DNA of 64,000 bases from Scheffersomyces stipitis CBS 6054 (Eukaryota; Ascomycota; Pichiomycetes; Serinales; Debaryomycetaceae). The position numbers were made by a program, and so were the translations under genes. The notes beneath the pieces were generated by a model. That model was given only the letters and a program-made list of their open reading frames with translations, was not told where the DNA came from and made no database searches. Of this stretch, positions 51,129 through 60,826 are shown in pieces. The stretch's first letter is position 1. Each line of letters begins with the position of its first letter. The DNA is taken from NCBI RefSeq assembly GCF_000209165.1, contig NC_009043.1, positions 62,001 through 126,000 on the forward strand. Direction: 5' to 3'.

Positions 51129-52376
51129 ATGGGCGACGCCAGTGATTCTGCTACTGATGAGGACATCTCGACATTCACCTACGAAGAGGGTTCTTCCAAA
51201 AAAGAGACTTTCTCAGCTAAATTGAAGTATCTTCTTAGATACGAATGTGCAGATAACTTCTCTCCAGTTTACTATGTGTCCATCATGGGCACTGGTGCTT
51301 CTTCCAATATCTTGTACAACTTCCCCTATCCAGCCCATTGGCTTCAGGTATGTGGTTGGATAATGTTCAGCATTGCTGTACTTTTGTTGATATCCACTTC
51401 CTTTATGACACTAGCTGGTTTTTACTACCATCCTAAGAGAATAGTACTGTACCACACAGATCCCAATGACGCAGTGTATATGGGCTGCTATGTTATGGGA
51501 TATATCACCATCATTAACTTCGTTCATTTGGTTTTAGGAACTCGCCATATTGCATTTGTATGGGCTCTTTGGTGGATCGCCATTTTCATGGCAGTATACA
51601 CTGCTTCTATAATTGTATTTCTTTCCATTTTTTCTAAGCTCAACAAGAACTACGATCCACAGGAAGTCACTGCCATATTTTTGTTGCCCATCGTGACTCT
51701 CACAGTGGCTTCCTCTAATGGACATTTGCTCACACCAACCTTGCCGACCTTACAGCAGCAGATTATTACCGAGCTCGTCAGTCTCATGATCTGGATGATT
51801 TCCATAGCCCTTGCATTTATTGTCATAACCATCTACTTTGCACGGTTAATCATTTACAAAATCCCCACTACGGATATGATATTTTCCAGCTGGTTACCTG
51901 TGGGATTCTTGGGCCAGAGTAGTTATAGCATCTTGCTCTTCGGAGTGAACATGTTCAAGTTGATCCCAGATCCCTACCTCGGCCATTCATTCCTCGTCAC
52001 GTCAGCTCTTGTTGCTTTATTTCTCATGTCATTTGGCTACTTCATGGTATTCATAGCCGTAAGTTCACTTCTTTCTAAAACCAAGCCCTTCGCTAAAAAT
52101 CCCAATACTGCCTACACTACTACTTTTGGGACCATACGTTGGAGTAAATATTGGTGGGCGGTGACTTTCCCCTGTGGTACCATGTCGTTGTCAAACCTCG
52201 AAATCTCGAAAGGGTTCGTGGGAAACTATGAATTGCCTTTTTTCAGAGTTATGAGCTGCATTTTTGCTTTAGGAATGTTGACTATCACGGTCACATGCTT
52301 GGTTGGAATCGTTATTTATATCGTCAAACGTGTTGCAAGACTCTTTGACAAACTAGACCATAAATCTATAGTATAA
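51129..52376 (+). CDS. SSU1: Sulfite efflux pump Ssu1
   Basis: The 415-residue protein is a plasma-membrane transporter of the TDT (tellurite-resistance/dicarboxylate) family that exports sulfite. About ten membrane segments follow a short acidic N-terminus. Family marks are SPVYYVSIMGTGASSNILYNFPYPAHWL (residues ~45-72, split around GTG), FLLPIVTLTVASSNG, LPVGFLGQSSY and FPCGTMSLSN. Such pumps are induced by sulfite through zinc-finger regulators in other yeasts. Length compares with 458 aa in S. cerevisiae. It is convergent with the MPM1-like gene. Confidence 0.93.
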   Translation: MGDASDSATDEDISTFTYEEGSSKKETFSAKLKYLLRYECADNFSPVYYVSIMGTGASSNILYNFPYPAHWLQVCGWIMFSIAVLLLISTSFMTLAGFYYHPKRIVLYHTDPNDAVYMGCYVMGYITIINFVHLVLGTRHIAFVWALWWIAIFMAVYTASIIVFLSIFSKLNKNYDPQEVTAIFLLPIVTLTVASSNGHLLTPTLPTLQQQIITELVSLMIWMISIALAFIVITIYFARLIIYKIPTTDMIFSSWLPVGFLGQSSYSILLFGVNMFKLIPDPYLGHSFLVTSALVALFLMSFGYFMVFIAVSSLLSKTKPFAKNPNTAYTTTFGTIRWSKYWWAVTFPCGTMSLSNLEISKGFVGNYELPFFRVMSCIFALGMLTITVTCLVGIVIYIVKRVARLFDKLDHKSIV

Positions 52377-52744
52377 AAAGTATTTCATCATCATTAATAG
52401 AATTGATTTTGAATATCGCTGTTACTGATTGCACCTCATTGATTGTTTCACGTAGACTTGAGATTGGGTGCAAAAAATGATGCAGCGTAACGTTAACAAT
52501 CCCTACATACTGCAAATAGTGGACGCAAAATGGGTGCAAAATAAAGTACAATTTTCCTGTATCGTTTATTTACAAAATCACTCCCTAATCCAAATACACC
52601 AATAACGTAAAAACAAGAATTACAACTAGTAGAAAAATCATAATAAAAAAATCCGAGTTCTCCATATAGTCTCACCTGAGACAGGGTCTGAACTGGAGCT
52701 TGAACCTAAACCGAAACGACGCCAAAGATGAACCTTAGTTTGTC
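52377..52744. other. Convergent spacer SSU1/MPM1-like
   Basis: 368 bp between two 3' ends. It contains two copies of TGGGTGCAAA (52465-52474 and 52531-52540), 66 bp apart, in a place where no promoter is expected. No gene is seen. Confidence 0.5.
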
Positions 52745-53983
52745 TTAGTTCTTTGAGTTCCAGAACCACCCATTGGTGCCTTTACTGCCAGAATCCAATT
52801 GTGGGTTGAAAACCGTATCTTTACCATTTTCGGAAACGCTTTCTTTGACAGTTACCCAGTCTTTGGCATCAAGAGGTCTGGTTTTCAAAATTGTCTTTGT
52901 TAAAGACGTGCCGTCATTGAATGATTCAGTCTTAATTTCCTTCAATTCAACCTCATTTGTTTCGGAATTCTGGGTGTAGAACGATTGGTAAGAGTTGGAA
53001 ACAACTCTCCTCTCGTTACTGTCAGTTTCCACAGGAGGTTGAGCCTGGGACTGGACTTCTTTAGCCGTCTTGACTCTTTCCAAATATTTCTTTCTAGCCT
53101 CTTCTCTCTGTTGGCGAAGATTGGCATACATGATGTTCTTCCAGCTCAAATAATCGTCAAACTTTCTGAAGAAAACACCCTTTTCTCCCAAGTCAATCAC
53201 CCCCTTGGAAGTCGTTTCATCTACACCCTTCTCTAGGATAGCATTGTCCAAGTCCTCTTTAGTCAATATGGTGTTTCTCAACTTCTCTTGCTTGTAGTTC
53301 AACAATTCGACAGGCACTTCTCTGTTGGGGAATAGACATCTCCAGTAGCCTCTACTGTCCCAGACAGATTCACCAGCCTTGTTCAAGCAGTTATTGTATG
53401 CTCTAGTCAGTGGTGTCTTGTATGCATAGTAGCCAAAAGGAGTTCTTCCGTTGCGGAACGAGCCGCTAATTAAGTCCAGGAACCGCCCGCCATAGAAATC
53501 ACTGATTCCCGTTGAAATCCCGTCATAGCCACCCTGATTACGTTTACACCAAGATGAGTGGATAGCGTCACGTGTCTCGTACGGCTTGGGAAAGGCAGCA
53601 TCGATGTCTACATCCATGCCGGTGGAACTCTCTTCAAGCTCGGAAAGAACAGTGTCAAAGCCAACATCCTTCGATGTGAAGAAGTTTCTCACGTTCTTGC
53701 GCATTTGGTTCATGTGGCCGGAGGAATCGCCATCAACATCAAAAAGCCAATTGAACGAGTAATCTTTGGCAAAATCGTTGAAGTCGCTGAAAGATTCGTT
53801 TGTCAAGTGGAAGACTGATTTGGCAAAACTGGAAACGTTTTGTTTGAAGTCCTTGATGTTTTCGACCATCTTGTCAAACTCCTCCTTATTATGTACTTCA
53901 CTGTTAGCAGTCTTGGATTCACTGTTGAAAAAGCATTTCCTGCTGCCATTACTGTTGCTATCGCCGTTAGATTCACAGGTCAT
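52745..53983 (-). CDS. MPM1: Mitochondrial peculiar membrane protein Mpm1-like
   Basis: The 412-residue protein shows a Phe/Asn/Asp-rich N-terminal half, a central block with FRNGRTPFGYYAYKTPLTRAYNNCL... and ESVWDSRGYWRCLFPNREVP (about residues 180-220), a charged segment, and a C-terminus with TVTVKES-like strands ending NGWFWNSKN. This layout fits fungal Mpm1, an abundant mitochondrial membrane protein of unclear function linked to membrane organisation. No classical presequence or obvious membrane span is seen. The protein is longer than S. cerevisiae Mpm1 (about 252 aa). The assignment rests on remembered family style and is moderate. Confidence 0.5.
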   Translation of the reverse strand: MTCESNGDSNSNGSRKCFFNSESKTANSEVHNKEEFDKMVENIKDFKQNVSSFAKSVFHLTNESFSDFNDFAKDYSFNWLFDVDGDSSGHMNQMRKNVRNFFTSKDVGFDTVLSELEESSTGMDVDIDAAFPKPYETRDAIHSSWCKRNQGGYDGISTGISDFYGGRFLDLISGSFRNGRTPFGYYAYKTPLTRAYNNCLNKAGESVWDSRGYWRCLFPNREVPVELLNYKQEKLRNTILTKEDLDNAILEKGVDETTSKGVIDLGEKGVFFRKFDDYLSWKNIMYANLRQQREEARKKYLERVKTAKEVQSQAQPPVETDSNERRVVSNSYQSFYTQNSETNEVELKEIKTESFNDGTSLTKTILKTRPLDAKDWVTVKESVSENGKDTVFNPQLDSGSKGTNGWFWNSKN

Positions 53984-54624
53984 CGTGGCAGTGTTGGTAA
54001 ATCAAATATGTTACAATTGCCAGAATTGACACACTCAATAAAGAAAGAAATCAAATTATAATTTATCTTTGCCATCAAGGATCTCCTTATTATGCGAAAG
54101 GAGGAGTGATGCATCACGTGATACAATCTCCGATTTGATCCCGTTAAATGGAATGCTGGAGTGCTATAGACGAGCTGGGGTGATTCAAGGAGGTGGCTCG
54201 TTTATGTTGACGGTCAATTGCTTAGTAAGGTACCGTTTCCGTTTGGTAATTTGCTTTTTTATTTCGTTTTCGGGTGGAATCTGTACTTTGTTCCACAGTT
54301 AAGTACCACATAATTGCACATTCTGAGGTTCTACATAAGGACAAAATGGAACATTGGGCATATTCAGAAATTCGTTTCTTTCAGTTGCACATTCTATGTA
54401 ATTCATCTGACTATAAATCCACATAATCATCTATTTCTTCGCCGTTGGCCCCACTATTTCTCCGAACTTCCTTGAGGCTCTTCCTCTTCATTCCCCCACA
54501 CTAATTATTCCATAGTTAATTTTTCGCAGCGAGTCTCTAACGCATGAGGAGGAAAATATATGGCTGAAAAATTGAAAAATCTCAGTATTGGTATTTCCTA
54601 TTGACTAATTTTTCTAGAATTCTT
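53984..54624. promoter_or_regulatory. Divergent promoter MPM1-like/MSE1
   Basis: 641 bp between two genes for mitochondrial proteins. ATCACGTGAT lies at 54113-54122, 130 bp from the MPM1-like start. The rest is AT-rich with a few upstream ATGs. Confidence 0.45.
54113..54122. promoter_or_regulatory. ATCACGTGAT palindrome (Cbf1-type)
   Basis: Perfect 10-bp palindrome around TCACGTGA in the shared promoter of two mitochondrial genes. Cbf1 is known to co-regulate respiratory genes in several yeasts. Confidence 0.45.
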
Positions 54625-56223
54625 ATGAGAGTAGTCTCGTTAGTATCCTTGCGAAGTTATTCAAGCGGACTTCGGAAATCCCTAAAAGGCTCTTCCAGAC
54701 TTGGGAAGAGACCTTCTGCTTCGTCTTCATCTAGCGAAATCTCCAAGTCTGTTCATCCTACAACTCCAGCCAGAACAAGATTCGCTCCTTCTCCAACGGG
54801 ATATCTACACCTTGGGTCGTTGAGAACAGCGTTATACAACTACCTTCTTGCGAAGAATACAGGAGGCCAGTTCATCTTACGTCTTGAAGATACAGATAGA
54901 ACGCGATTGGTTCCTGATGCTGAACAGAATATCTACGACAGTCTCAAGTGGTGCAACTTGACTATAGATGAGGGCCCAAATGAAGGTGGTCCCTATGGGC
55001 CCTATAGGCAATCTGAAAGAATGGAAATTTACAAAAAATATGCCCAAATACTCGTAGACCTGGGCCATGCATATCGATGTGTCTGTTCTAAAGACAGGCT
55101 CCTTCACTTGCGAGAAACGGCTACAAAGCTAAAGCCTCCAACCACAGTTACATACGACAGAAAGTGTTTGCACGAACAAGAGGGACAACTCATTGACAGT
55201 AACGACTATGTGATACGGTTCAAATCACCAGATACTTATGAGCCATTTAAAGATTTGGTCCATGGCAACCTTAATCTTCAACCACAATATAACTACAGCG
55301 ATAGGCGATACGACGATTTCGTAATAGTAAAATCCGACGGAATGCCCACATACCATTTTGCAAACGTAGTTGATGATCATTTGATGAAAATCACCCATGT
55401 CATTAGAGGCGAGGAGTGGCTTCCTTCCACACCTAAGCACATTGCCTTGTACAATGCATTTGGATGGACTCCACCAAAGTTCACTCACATTCCGCTCTTG
55501 ACTTCGCTTGAAGACAAGAAGTTGTCCAAGAGATCAGGAGACATTGGAATACTTTCTCTTAAAGAGAAGGGAATCCTTCCTGAGGCATTGGTCAACTTTG
55601 TAGCTCTCTTTGGTTGGTCTCCAGTTCGCGACGCCCCTGGCGTAAGTGCGAATGAGTCCATGTCCTTAGAAGAAATCGAGGAGAAGTTTTCTCTAGATCA
55701 TTTGACTAGAGGAAATGCTAAAGTTAATGACTCAAAGTTATTCTTCTTTAATAAACATCACCTCCACAAAGCTCTCAGGGACCCAACGAAGATTGATCAG
55801 TATGTCAAGGAAATATTCCCACGTTTATCTCAGTTAAGTCATGGAAAATATAGTGAAGCTGATGTCAAGAAGTTGATACAAAATCTCGGTTCAAGTTTGA
55901 CTTCAATTAATGAAATTGAAACCGACCATGCTTATCTCTTTCAACCCAACGACTACTCTACATTTCAAAAGATTGGAGATCCTAGTAAGGCTGCATTAAT
56001 TGTACAGGCACTTCTTGACGAGCCGGCAGGTTCGTTTAAGCTGAATGTAGATGTCATACTACAAAAGCATCCTGAACTTGCAAAGAAGGATATCTTCCAA
56101 ACAGTGAGACTTGCTTTGTCAGGAGGAAAGCCTGGATTGAATGTTCCAACGTTGATCGATACCCTTGGCGAGGATGCCTATAAAGAAAGACTTAACTCTT
56201 TTCTTGTATATATAAATAACTAG
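54625..56223 (+). CDS. MSE1: Mitochondrial glutamyl-tRNA synthetase
   Basis: The 532-residue class I synthetase charges tRNA-Glu in mitochondria. The N-terminus (MRVVSLVSLRSYSSGLRKSL) is a basic, Ser-rich presequence without acidic residues. The catalytic core has the HIGH equivalent HLGS (about residues 63-66, in FAPSPTGYLHLGSLRTAL) and the KMSKS equivalent KLSKR (about 300-304). The frame is open from TTG 54601, but ATG 54625 gives the presequence directly. Codon 154 is CTG, in DLGHAYRC as normally translated; GluRS homologs usually have a small or polar residue before GHAY, so Ser decoding gives DSGHAYRC. The stop lies 1 bp from the stop of convergent SMC5. Confidence 0.95.
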   Translation: MRVVSLVSLRSYSSGLRKSLKGSSRLGKRPSASSSSSEISKSVHPTTPARTRFAPSPTGYLHLGSLRTALYNYLLAKNTGGQFILRLEDTDRTRLVPDAEQNIYDSLKWCNLTIDEGPNEGGPYGPYRQSERMEIYKKYAQILVDLGHAYRCVCSKDRLLHLRETATKLKPPTTVTYDRKCLHEQEGQLIDSNDYVIRFKSPDTYEPFKDLVHGNLNLQPQYNYSDRRYDDFVIVKSDGMPTYHFANVVDDHLMKITHVIRGEEWLPSTPKHIALYNAFGWTPPKFTHIPLLTSLEDKKLSKRSGDIGILSLKEKGILPEALVNFVALFGWSPVRDAPGVSANESMSLEEIEEKFSLDHLTRGNAKVNDSKLFFFNKHHLHKALRDPTKIDQYVKEIFPRLSQLSHGKYSEADVKKLIQNLGSSLTSINEIETDHAYLFQPNDYSTFQKIGDPSKAALIVQALLDEPAGSFKLNVDVILQKHPELAKKDIFQTVRLALSGGKPGLNVPTLIDTLGEDAYKERLNSFLVYINN

Positions 56224-56224
56224 A

Positions 56225-59200
56225 TCATGTATATATAGATTTCTGCGCTAATGAATTTGCTTTGAAGTCCATGAAATCAGGTTCCTTATTTCCTCTATCT
56301 GTTCCGTCGACCAAAGGACCAGAATAAATGCAATGAACTGCCATTTCAGGATGATAATAGAGACCTGTCAAAAGCTTGGGAGTGACCAAGAAATACTGTG
56401 AACTCAAACTATGGCAGGCCGTGTCCACCAAGTACCTGTGAGCCATCTTTTCATTCTTTCGATCCATCCCTTGATTGATTTCATCCACAACTCTAAATGG
56501 AGAATTTGTTAATCCCAGCAAAGACATCATGAAAAAGATAGTTGTTACTGCTCTTTCCCCTCCAGATTGTGATTGGTGGTCCAAAACCTTTAGCTCTGAC
56601 TCTTGTCTAAATTTAACTAGAATTTGCAATTTCCAATCTTTGAATCTTTCTGCTTTGGCTAATTCTACTTGTCCATCGCTTGCGACTCTGGAGAATCGCT
56701 TGTTAAATGCTAATGAAATATTCCGAATTGCCTTAGTTAGCTCTGGTTCCCATGCTTCTTGAATATCACTAATTCTTTTGTCCAATTTAGACTTGTCGTC
56801 CTTCAACCTTGGAAGAGTCTTCTCGAGTGAATCAATTTCAGTCAAGGTCCTCCGTAATCTTTCGATGGAACTCACATCAGCAGTAGCCATCACAGACCGC
56901 TCGTCTTCTAAAAGCAGTATTTTGTCTCTTATCACCTGTTCTGAGAAGTTACCAGCATCCATATATGCCTTGGCAAGCCTAGACAATAGTACTCTTTCTT
57001 CCGGAGTGTACGAAGCACTCTGTTCTTCGATCTTTTTAACAGCATCCCCCTTCTTAATTTGGTCATATTCTGCTTTCAATCTTTCATACTCCTTTCTTAA
57101 TGAAACTTGTTGTTCTTCTACTTTAGCAATTAGATTCCGGGCCGCGATCTCTCTGTTTCTGATTTGAAGCACTCTAAATGATTGCAAACTTAGCTCAATA
57201 GCAACATCGCTAGATTCCTTACCAATGATACTAAGCTCCGATAACTTGTTTGAATAATCCAAATACTTTGATTTGATCTTCTCTTCGGTTTCGTCAACTT
57301 GTTCACTTGTGTCTTCTGTAGATTCCTTTGTTGTCTTTTTGATTTGCGCGTCAAGAGCCGTTAACTTTCCTTCTATTTTTGCCCTGTTTTTCGTTTCATT
57401 GGTGAAATGCTGAATTTTATTTTTATATTTCTCAAGCTCAGCCGAAAGTTTACGACTTTCTGAATCGAGACTTTGCTTCTCAACAAGATATCCATCTTCT
57501 TCGCCTTTTAAAACGTTGTACCTGTCCTTAAATTCCTGTAACTGACCATTCATGAAATCTTTAGCTTCTTGAGTCAATCCTGATGAATCGAACCATCTAG
57601 ATCCAGTAACCTTTTCCGTAGTATAAGAAACTTGATTCAGACCATAGTTCGATTTAGTCAACACAAATAGAGTATCATGAGAAATAAACTTCTTGAAAGG
57701 GTATCTCCCGTTTCCATCTAGCATTGTCAATCGTTCGATCTGCTCTTCTGATAATCCACTTCTACTCACGGGAATATCCTGAATCTTTGATATATCATAT
57801 ATCATATCTACCACTGGCCCTGGACCCGAAAGAAAATCTGACAAGTAGCATTCGAACCCCCATTGCTTTAATCTTTCTTTGGGAATACGTGGATTTCGTG
57901 TACCCAGGTTGGTTGTTAATCTAATTGGGAAATTTATCTTCATCTTCCTTTGAAAAGAAGAGATCATGCTGAAATCTTGTTTGTTAGTGGTGGTAATTGA
58001 AAAGAGCGTATTGTTGTCAATCACCTTTTCCAAGTGTGGGGCCATTGTTTTGTTTGTTACAGTACAACAAACCACAGGCGACTCAAAATAATGGTCCTTT
58101 AACTGAGCTTCATCTCTGAGAAACTTGTGTGCATTATATGCCCCATCCCTCAAAGAGTTTGGCGGCCCCCCTCTTGGAGAAAGGACCATTAGTCTATCTT
58201 TACTGTTTAAACTCTGCTCTACTCGCTTCTTATTGTTCATGATTTCTTTTCGTGACGATTGCTTTTCTTGAATTTTGTCCTCCAAGTCTTCAATCTTGCT
58301 TCCTATTTCATCCTTCTTTTCAGACACTTCCCTTCGCAATTTTCTGTAACCTTCAACCTCATCTTTGTCAGGTAATACTATCAAGTCACGTTGTGAAATC
58401 AATTCGTGCCTTTTTTCTTCAAGTTTCTTTAATTGATTCTGCAATTTGATCGATTTACTCTTCAAAGACTCAACCGTTGACTTCAAGCCTCCGATTTCCT
58501 CCTTAATTTTCGATAAATCTGCCTTTCTATTGATAAACCTAGACCGTATTTCCTTTTGCTTGTCATCTATATCGGAATATAGTCCTTTTTCCATTTCAAC
58601 TTTGGTTTCTATTTCTTTATGCTGGTCTTTCAAAGGGTCCATGGAAGATAAAAACTTCGACAATTTAGATTTTGCTTTGTCTCTCTCTCGTTTTAAATCT
58701 GCTCTCTGTTTTTTGAGATCAGATAGTTGGGCGTACGGAATTATCTTTGTGTGTTGCTCTATCTCTAGAGTCTTTCCTTCATACTCTTCAAGCTTCTTTA
58801 TATCTGCTTCTAGTCTACTTCTTTCTTCGTTGAATTTCAGTAACTTTTCTTCAAGTTCTTCTATTCTTGTAGTCACATCTTGTCTCAGAGTATCGTTCTT
58901 GATCAAATCCTCATGAAGACGGTACAACTGGCCATCACCTAAAGTTCTTTCTGTTTCCATAAGTAGCTTCTCTTGTGACATCCCAGCAAATTCAGCTACC
59001 CTCTCTTGCGGCAAAAAGTGACATAAATTGTCCAACTGGATGTTAAACCTAGCTCTTAACTCTTTAACTTTGGCTTCTGTGGCCGGCCTGTGGTTTATAT
59101 ACCAACGGTTTTCTTTTGCCGTGAACTCTCTTTTAACTAAAATAGGAGGTTGACCATCAAAATTCTTGATTGTAACTTCAGTTGAAGCTGTGGACTTTCC

Positions 59201-59506
59201 TTTCTTAATCATGGAAGAAAGAGTCTGTCTTTTAATAAGATCAATCTTTCCACCCAACCCCAAACAGATCGCAGAAACTACAGTACTTTTACCAGATCCA
59301 TTAGGACCAATAACCATGTTGAGTGAAGGAGACAAATTGAACTCTCCACTACCGTAGTTGTTGAAATTGGTCAACTTCAACTTCATAAGACTTCCAGGAC
59401 GGAAATCACGAGAACTCTGTACTTTCCTACGCTTAGCCACAGATTCAGAATCATTGGGACCAACATATTGTCTCAAATCGCCTATGGCTTGGTATATGTC
59501 CGTCAT
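56225..59506 (-). CDS. SMC5: SMC5-SMC6 complex ATPase Smc5
   Basis: The 1093-residue protein is the Smc5 subunit of the Smc5/6 complex, a DNA-bound ATPase with roles in repair, replication-fork stability and rDNA segregation. Walker A GPNGSGKST is at residues 67-75. Coiled-coil arms flank a hinge around 430-620. The ABC signature SQSGGERA is near 977 and Walker B with VVDEINQGMD near 1000. The DEINQGMD variant is typical of Smc5. Length equals that of S. cerevisiae Smc5 as I recall it. Its 3' end abuts MSE1. Confidence 0.96.
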   Translation of the reverse strand: MTDIYQAIGDLRQYVGPNDSESVAKRRKVQSSRDFRPGSLMKLKLTNFNNYGSGEFNLSPSLNMVIGPNGSGKSTVVSAICLGLGGKIDLIKRQTLSSMIKKGKSTASTEVTIKNFDGQPPILVKREFTAKENRWYINHRPATEAKVKELRARFNIQLDNLCHFLPQERVAEFAGMSQEKLLMETERTLGDGQLYRLHEDLIKNDTLRQDVTTRIEELEEKLLKFNEERSRLEADIKKLEEYEGKTLEIEQHTKIIPYAQLSDLKKQRADLKRERDKAKSKLSKFLSSMDPLKDQHKEIETKVEMEKGLYSDIDDKQKEIRSRFINRKADLSKIKEEIGGLKSTVESLKSKSIKLQNQLKKLEEKRHELISQRDLIVLPDKDEVEGYRKLRREVSEKKDEIGSKIEDLEDKIQEKQSSRKEIMNNKKRVEQSLNSKDRLMVLSPRGGPPNSLRDGAYNAHKFLRDEAQLKDHYFESPVVCCTVTNKTMAPHLEKVIDNNTLFSITTTNKQDFSMISSFQRKMKINFPIRLTTNLGTRNPRIPKERLKQWGFECYLSDFLSGPGPVVDMIYDISKIQDIPVSRSGLSEEQIERLTMLDGNGRYPFKKFISHDTLFVLTKSNYGLNQVSYTTEKVTGSRWFDSSGLTQEAKDFMNGQLQEFKDRYNVLKGEEDGYLVEKQSLDSESRKLSAELEKYKNKIQHFTNETKNRAKIEGKLTALDAQIKKTTKESTEDTSEQVDETEEKIKSKYLDYSNKLSELSIIGKESSDVAIELSLQSFRVLQIRNREIAARNLIAKVEEQQVSLRKEYERLKAEYDQIKKGDAVKKIEEQSASYTPEERVLLSRLAKAYMDAGNFSEQVIRDKILLLEDERSVMATADVSSIERLRRTLTEIDSLEKTLPRLKDDKSKLDKRISDIQEAWEPELTKAIRNISLAFNKRFSRVASDGQVELAKAERFKDWKLQILVKFRQESELKVLDHQSQSGGERAVTTIFFMMSLLGLTNSPFRVVDEINQGMDRKNEKMAHRYLVDTACHSLSSQYFLVTPKLLTGLYYHPEMAVHCIYSGPLVDGTDRGNKEPDFMDFKANSLAQKSIYT

Positions 59507-59965
59507 TGTAGACGTGTGCCGATAATGGAATATCTGGTCACTTAATACTGACTTTTGCTAGTGCTCTAAGCTGTCCTGACTTTTGATACAGAAATTCTAT
59601 TTTGATCTAAAGCGCGTTTAAGGAGAATTATTAAGTACTGCGGCACGGATCTTTAAACTCTTGTTAACATATAGAGAATGTGTTTCACTTGAAGTACGAC
59701 TACGTCCATAAATTGTAATCCGCAGATATATAGGCTTACAAAAGTAAGTCAGGCTAAGAAATAGAAGTGTATTGTATTCTCATAAAGGATCGAATTCAAA
59801 ATTCGATTTCGCCAACGTTATAAATCACATGATATTTTACACGTGATATATGTTTACGTATCCAGGCACCGGTAGAAGAAAAATAAACAACTTCCAGTAT
59901 TCAATTGATCCATACAAATCATTAACCATATATACTCAAGGATATTCTGCATCAAACGCGTAAAA
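59507..59965. promoter_or_regulatory. Divergent promoter SMC5/MLC1
   Basis: 459 bp. Contains ATCACATGAT (59824-59833) and CACGTGAT (59840-59847) side by side, 120-140 bp before the MLC1 start, and an inverted repeat ATCGAATT/AATTCGAT (59789-59807, 3-nt loop). Confidence 0.45.
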
Positions 59966-60531
59966 ATGGTACGTATCAAATATGTATAAGTTGGAAGTGG
60001 TCTGAACACAATTTCTGGTTTCTGTTGTTCGTTTTTGATTTTTCAACCAGTTTTCAGATCCTAAATATCCACTCCACATACACCCATTACTAACATCTTA
60101 AGTCCCAAAACACCAAAACTTACAAAGACGCTTTTGCCCTTTTTGACAAGAAAGGAACAGGTAAGATTCCAGTTGAACATTTGGGTGATTTGTTAAGAGC
60201 AGTTGGCCAAAACCCTACATTGGCAGAGATCTCTGAGTTGCAAAACTCTGTTGAATCTACAGAATTTGACTTTGACACATACCAGAAGATCATAAACAGA
60301 CCCGATGGATTCAAGCCTTTGGGATTGCCTGAGGACTATATAAAGGGTTTTCAGGTCTTCGACAAAGAACAGACTGGCTACATTGGCGTTGGTGAATTGA
60401 GATACATATTGACTTCGATTGGGGAAAAGCTTTCCGACTCGGAAGTGGATGAGCTCTTAAAGGGTGTCAATGTCACTTCTGACGGTAACGTCGACTATGT
60501 AGAGTTCGTCAAGTCCATTTTGGACCAGTAG
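59966..60531 (+). CDS. MLC1: Myosin light chain Mlc1 (two exons)
   Basis: Exons 59966-59968 (only the ATG) and 60103-60531 give a 143-residue calmodulin-like protein starting MSQNTKTYKDAFALFDKKGTG. It has EF-hand-like modules around residues 8-40 and 78-143 (FQVFDKEQTGYIGVGELRYIL, then VDELLKGVNV, split here), with degenerate calcium loops as in Mlc1. Mlc1 binds IQ motifs of the type V myosin Myo2, of Myo1 and of Iqg1, and is essential for bud growth and cytokinesis. Splicing is supported by the donor GTACGT at 59969, the branch site TACTAAC at 60088-60094 and the acceptor AG at 60101-60102, and by loss of conserved N-terminal sequence if exon 1 is ignored. Confidence 0.93.
59969..60102 (+). 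other. Spliceosomal intron of MLC1
   Basis: 134-bp intron immediately after the start codon: GTACGT donor, perfect TACTAAC branch site 14 nt before the acceptor, TTAAG acceptor. It is the only intron with full consensus found in the window. Confidence 0.92.
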
Positions 60532-60826
60532 AGTATGAGTTTGTTTAGAGGATAAATGGTGTCACTATTTATTTATTTCGTATATGTTTTTGTGTTCCTT
60601 GTTGTTGTTTCTTTTCAATTCAACAACTGCCACTGGTTACTTCTATCGGATAAATATACAATGGTAATTATTGCATATCGTGAAGCTTCGCTGAAGTTTT
60701 ATCTTCCTTGGTTAACTATGTGAAGAGCAAACCGTGTGTAGTTTGTGCAGGAATATTTTTCACTTAACTTGACTCTTCACTAGATGCTCAACTCTAGTAA
60801 CAAGCTACTGTTGGTCCGTATTCAAA

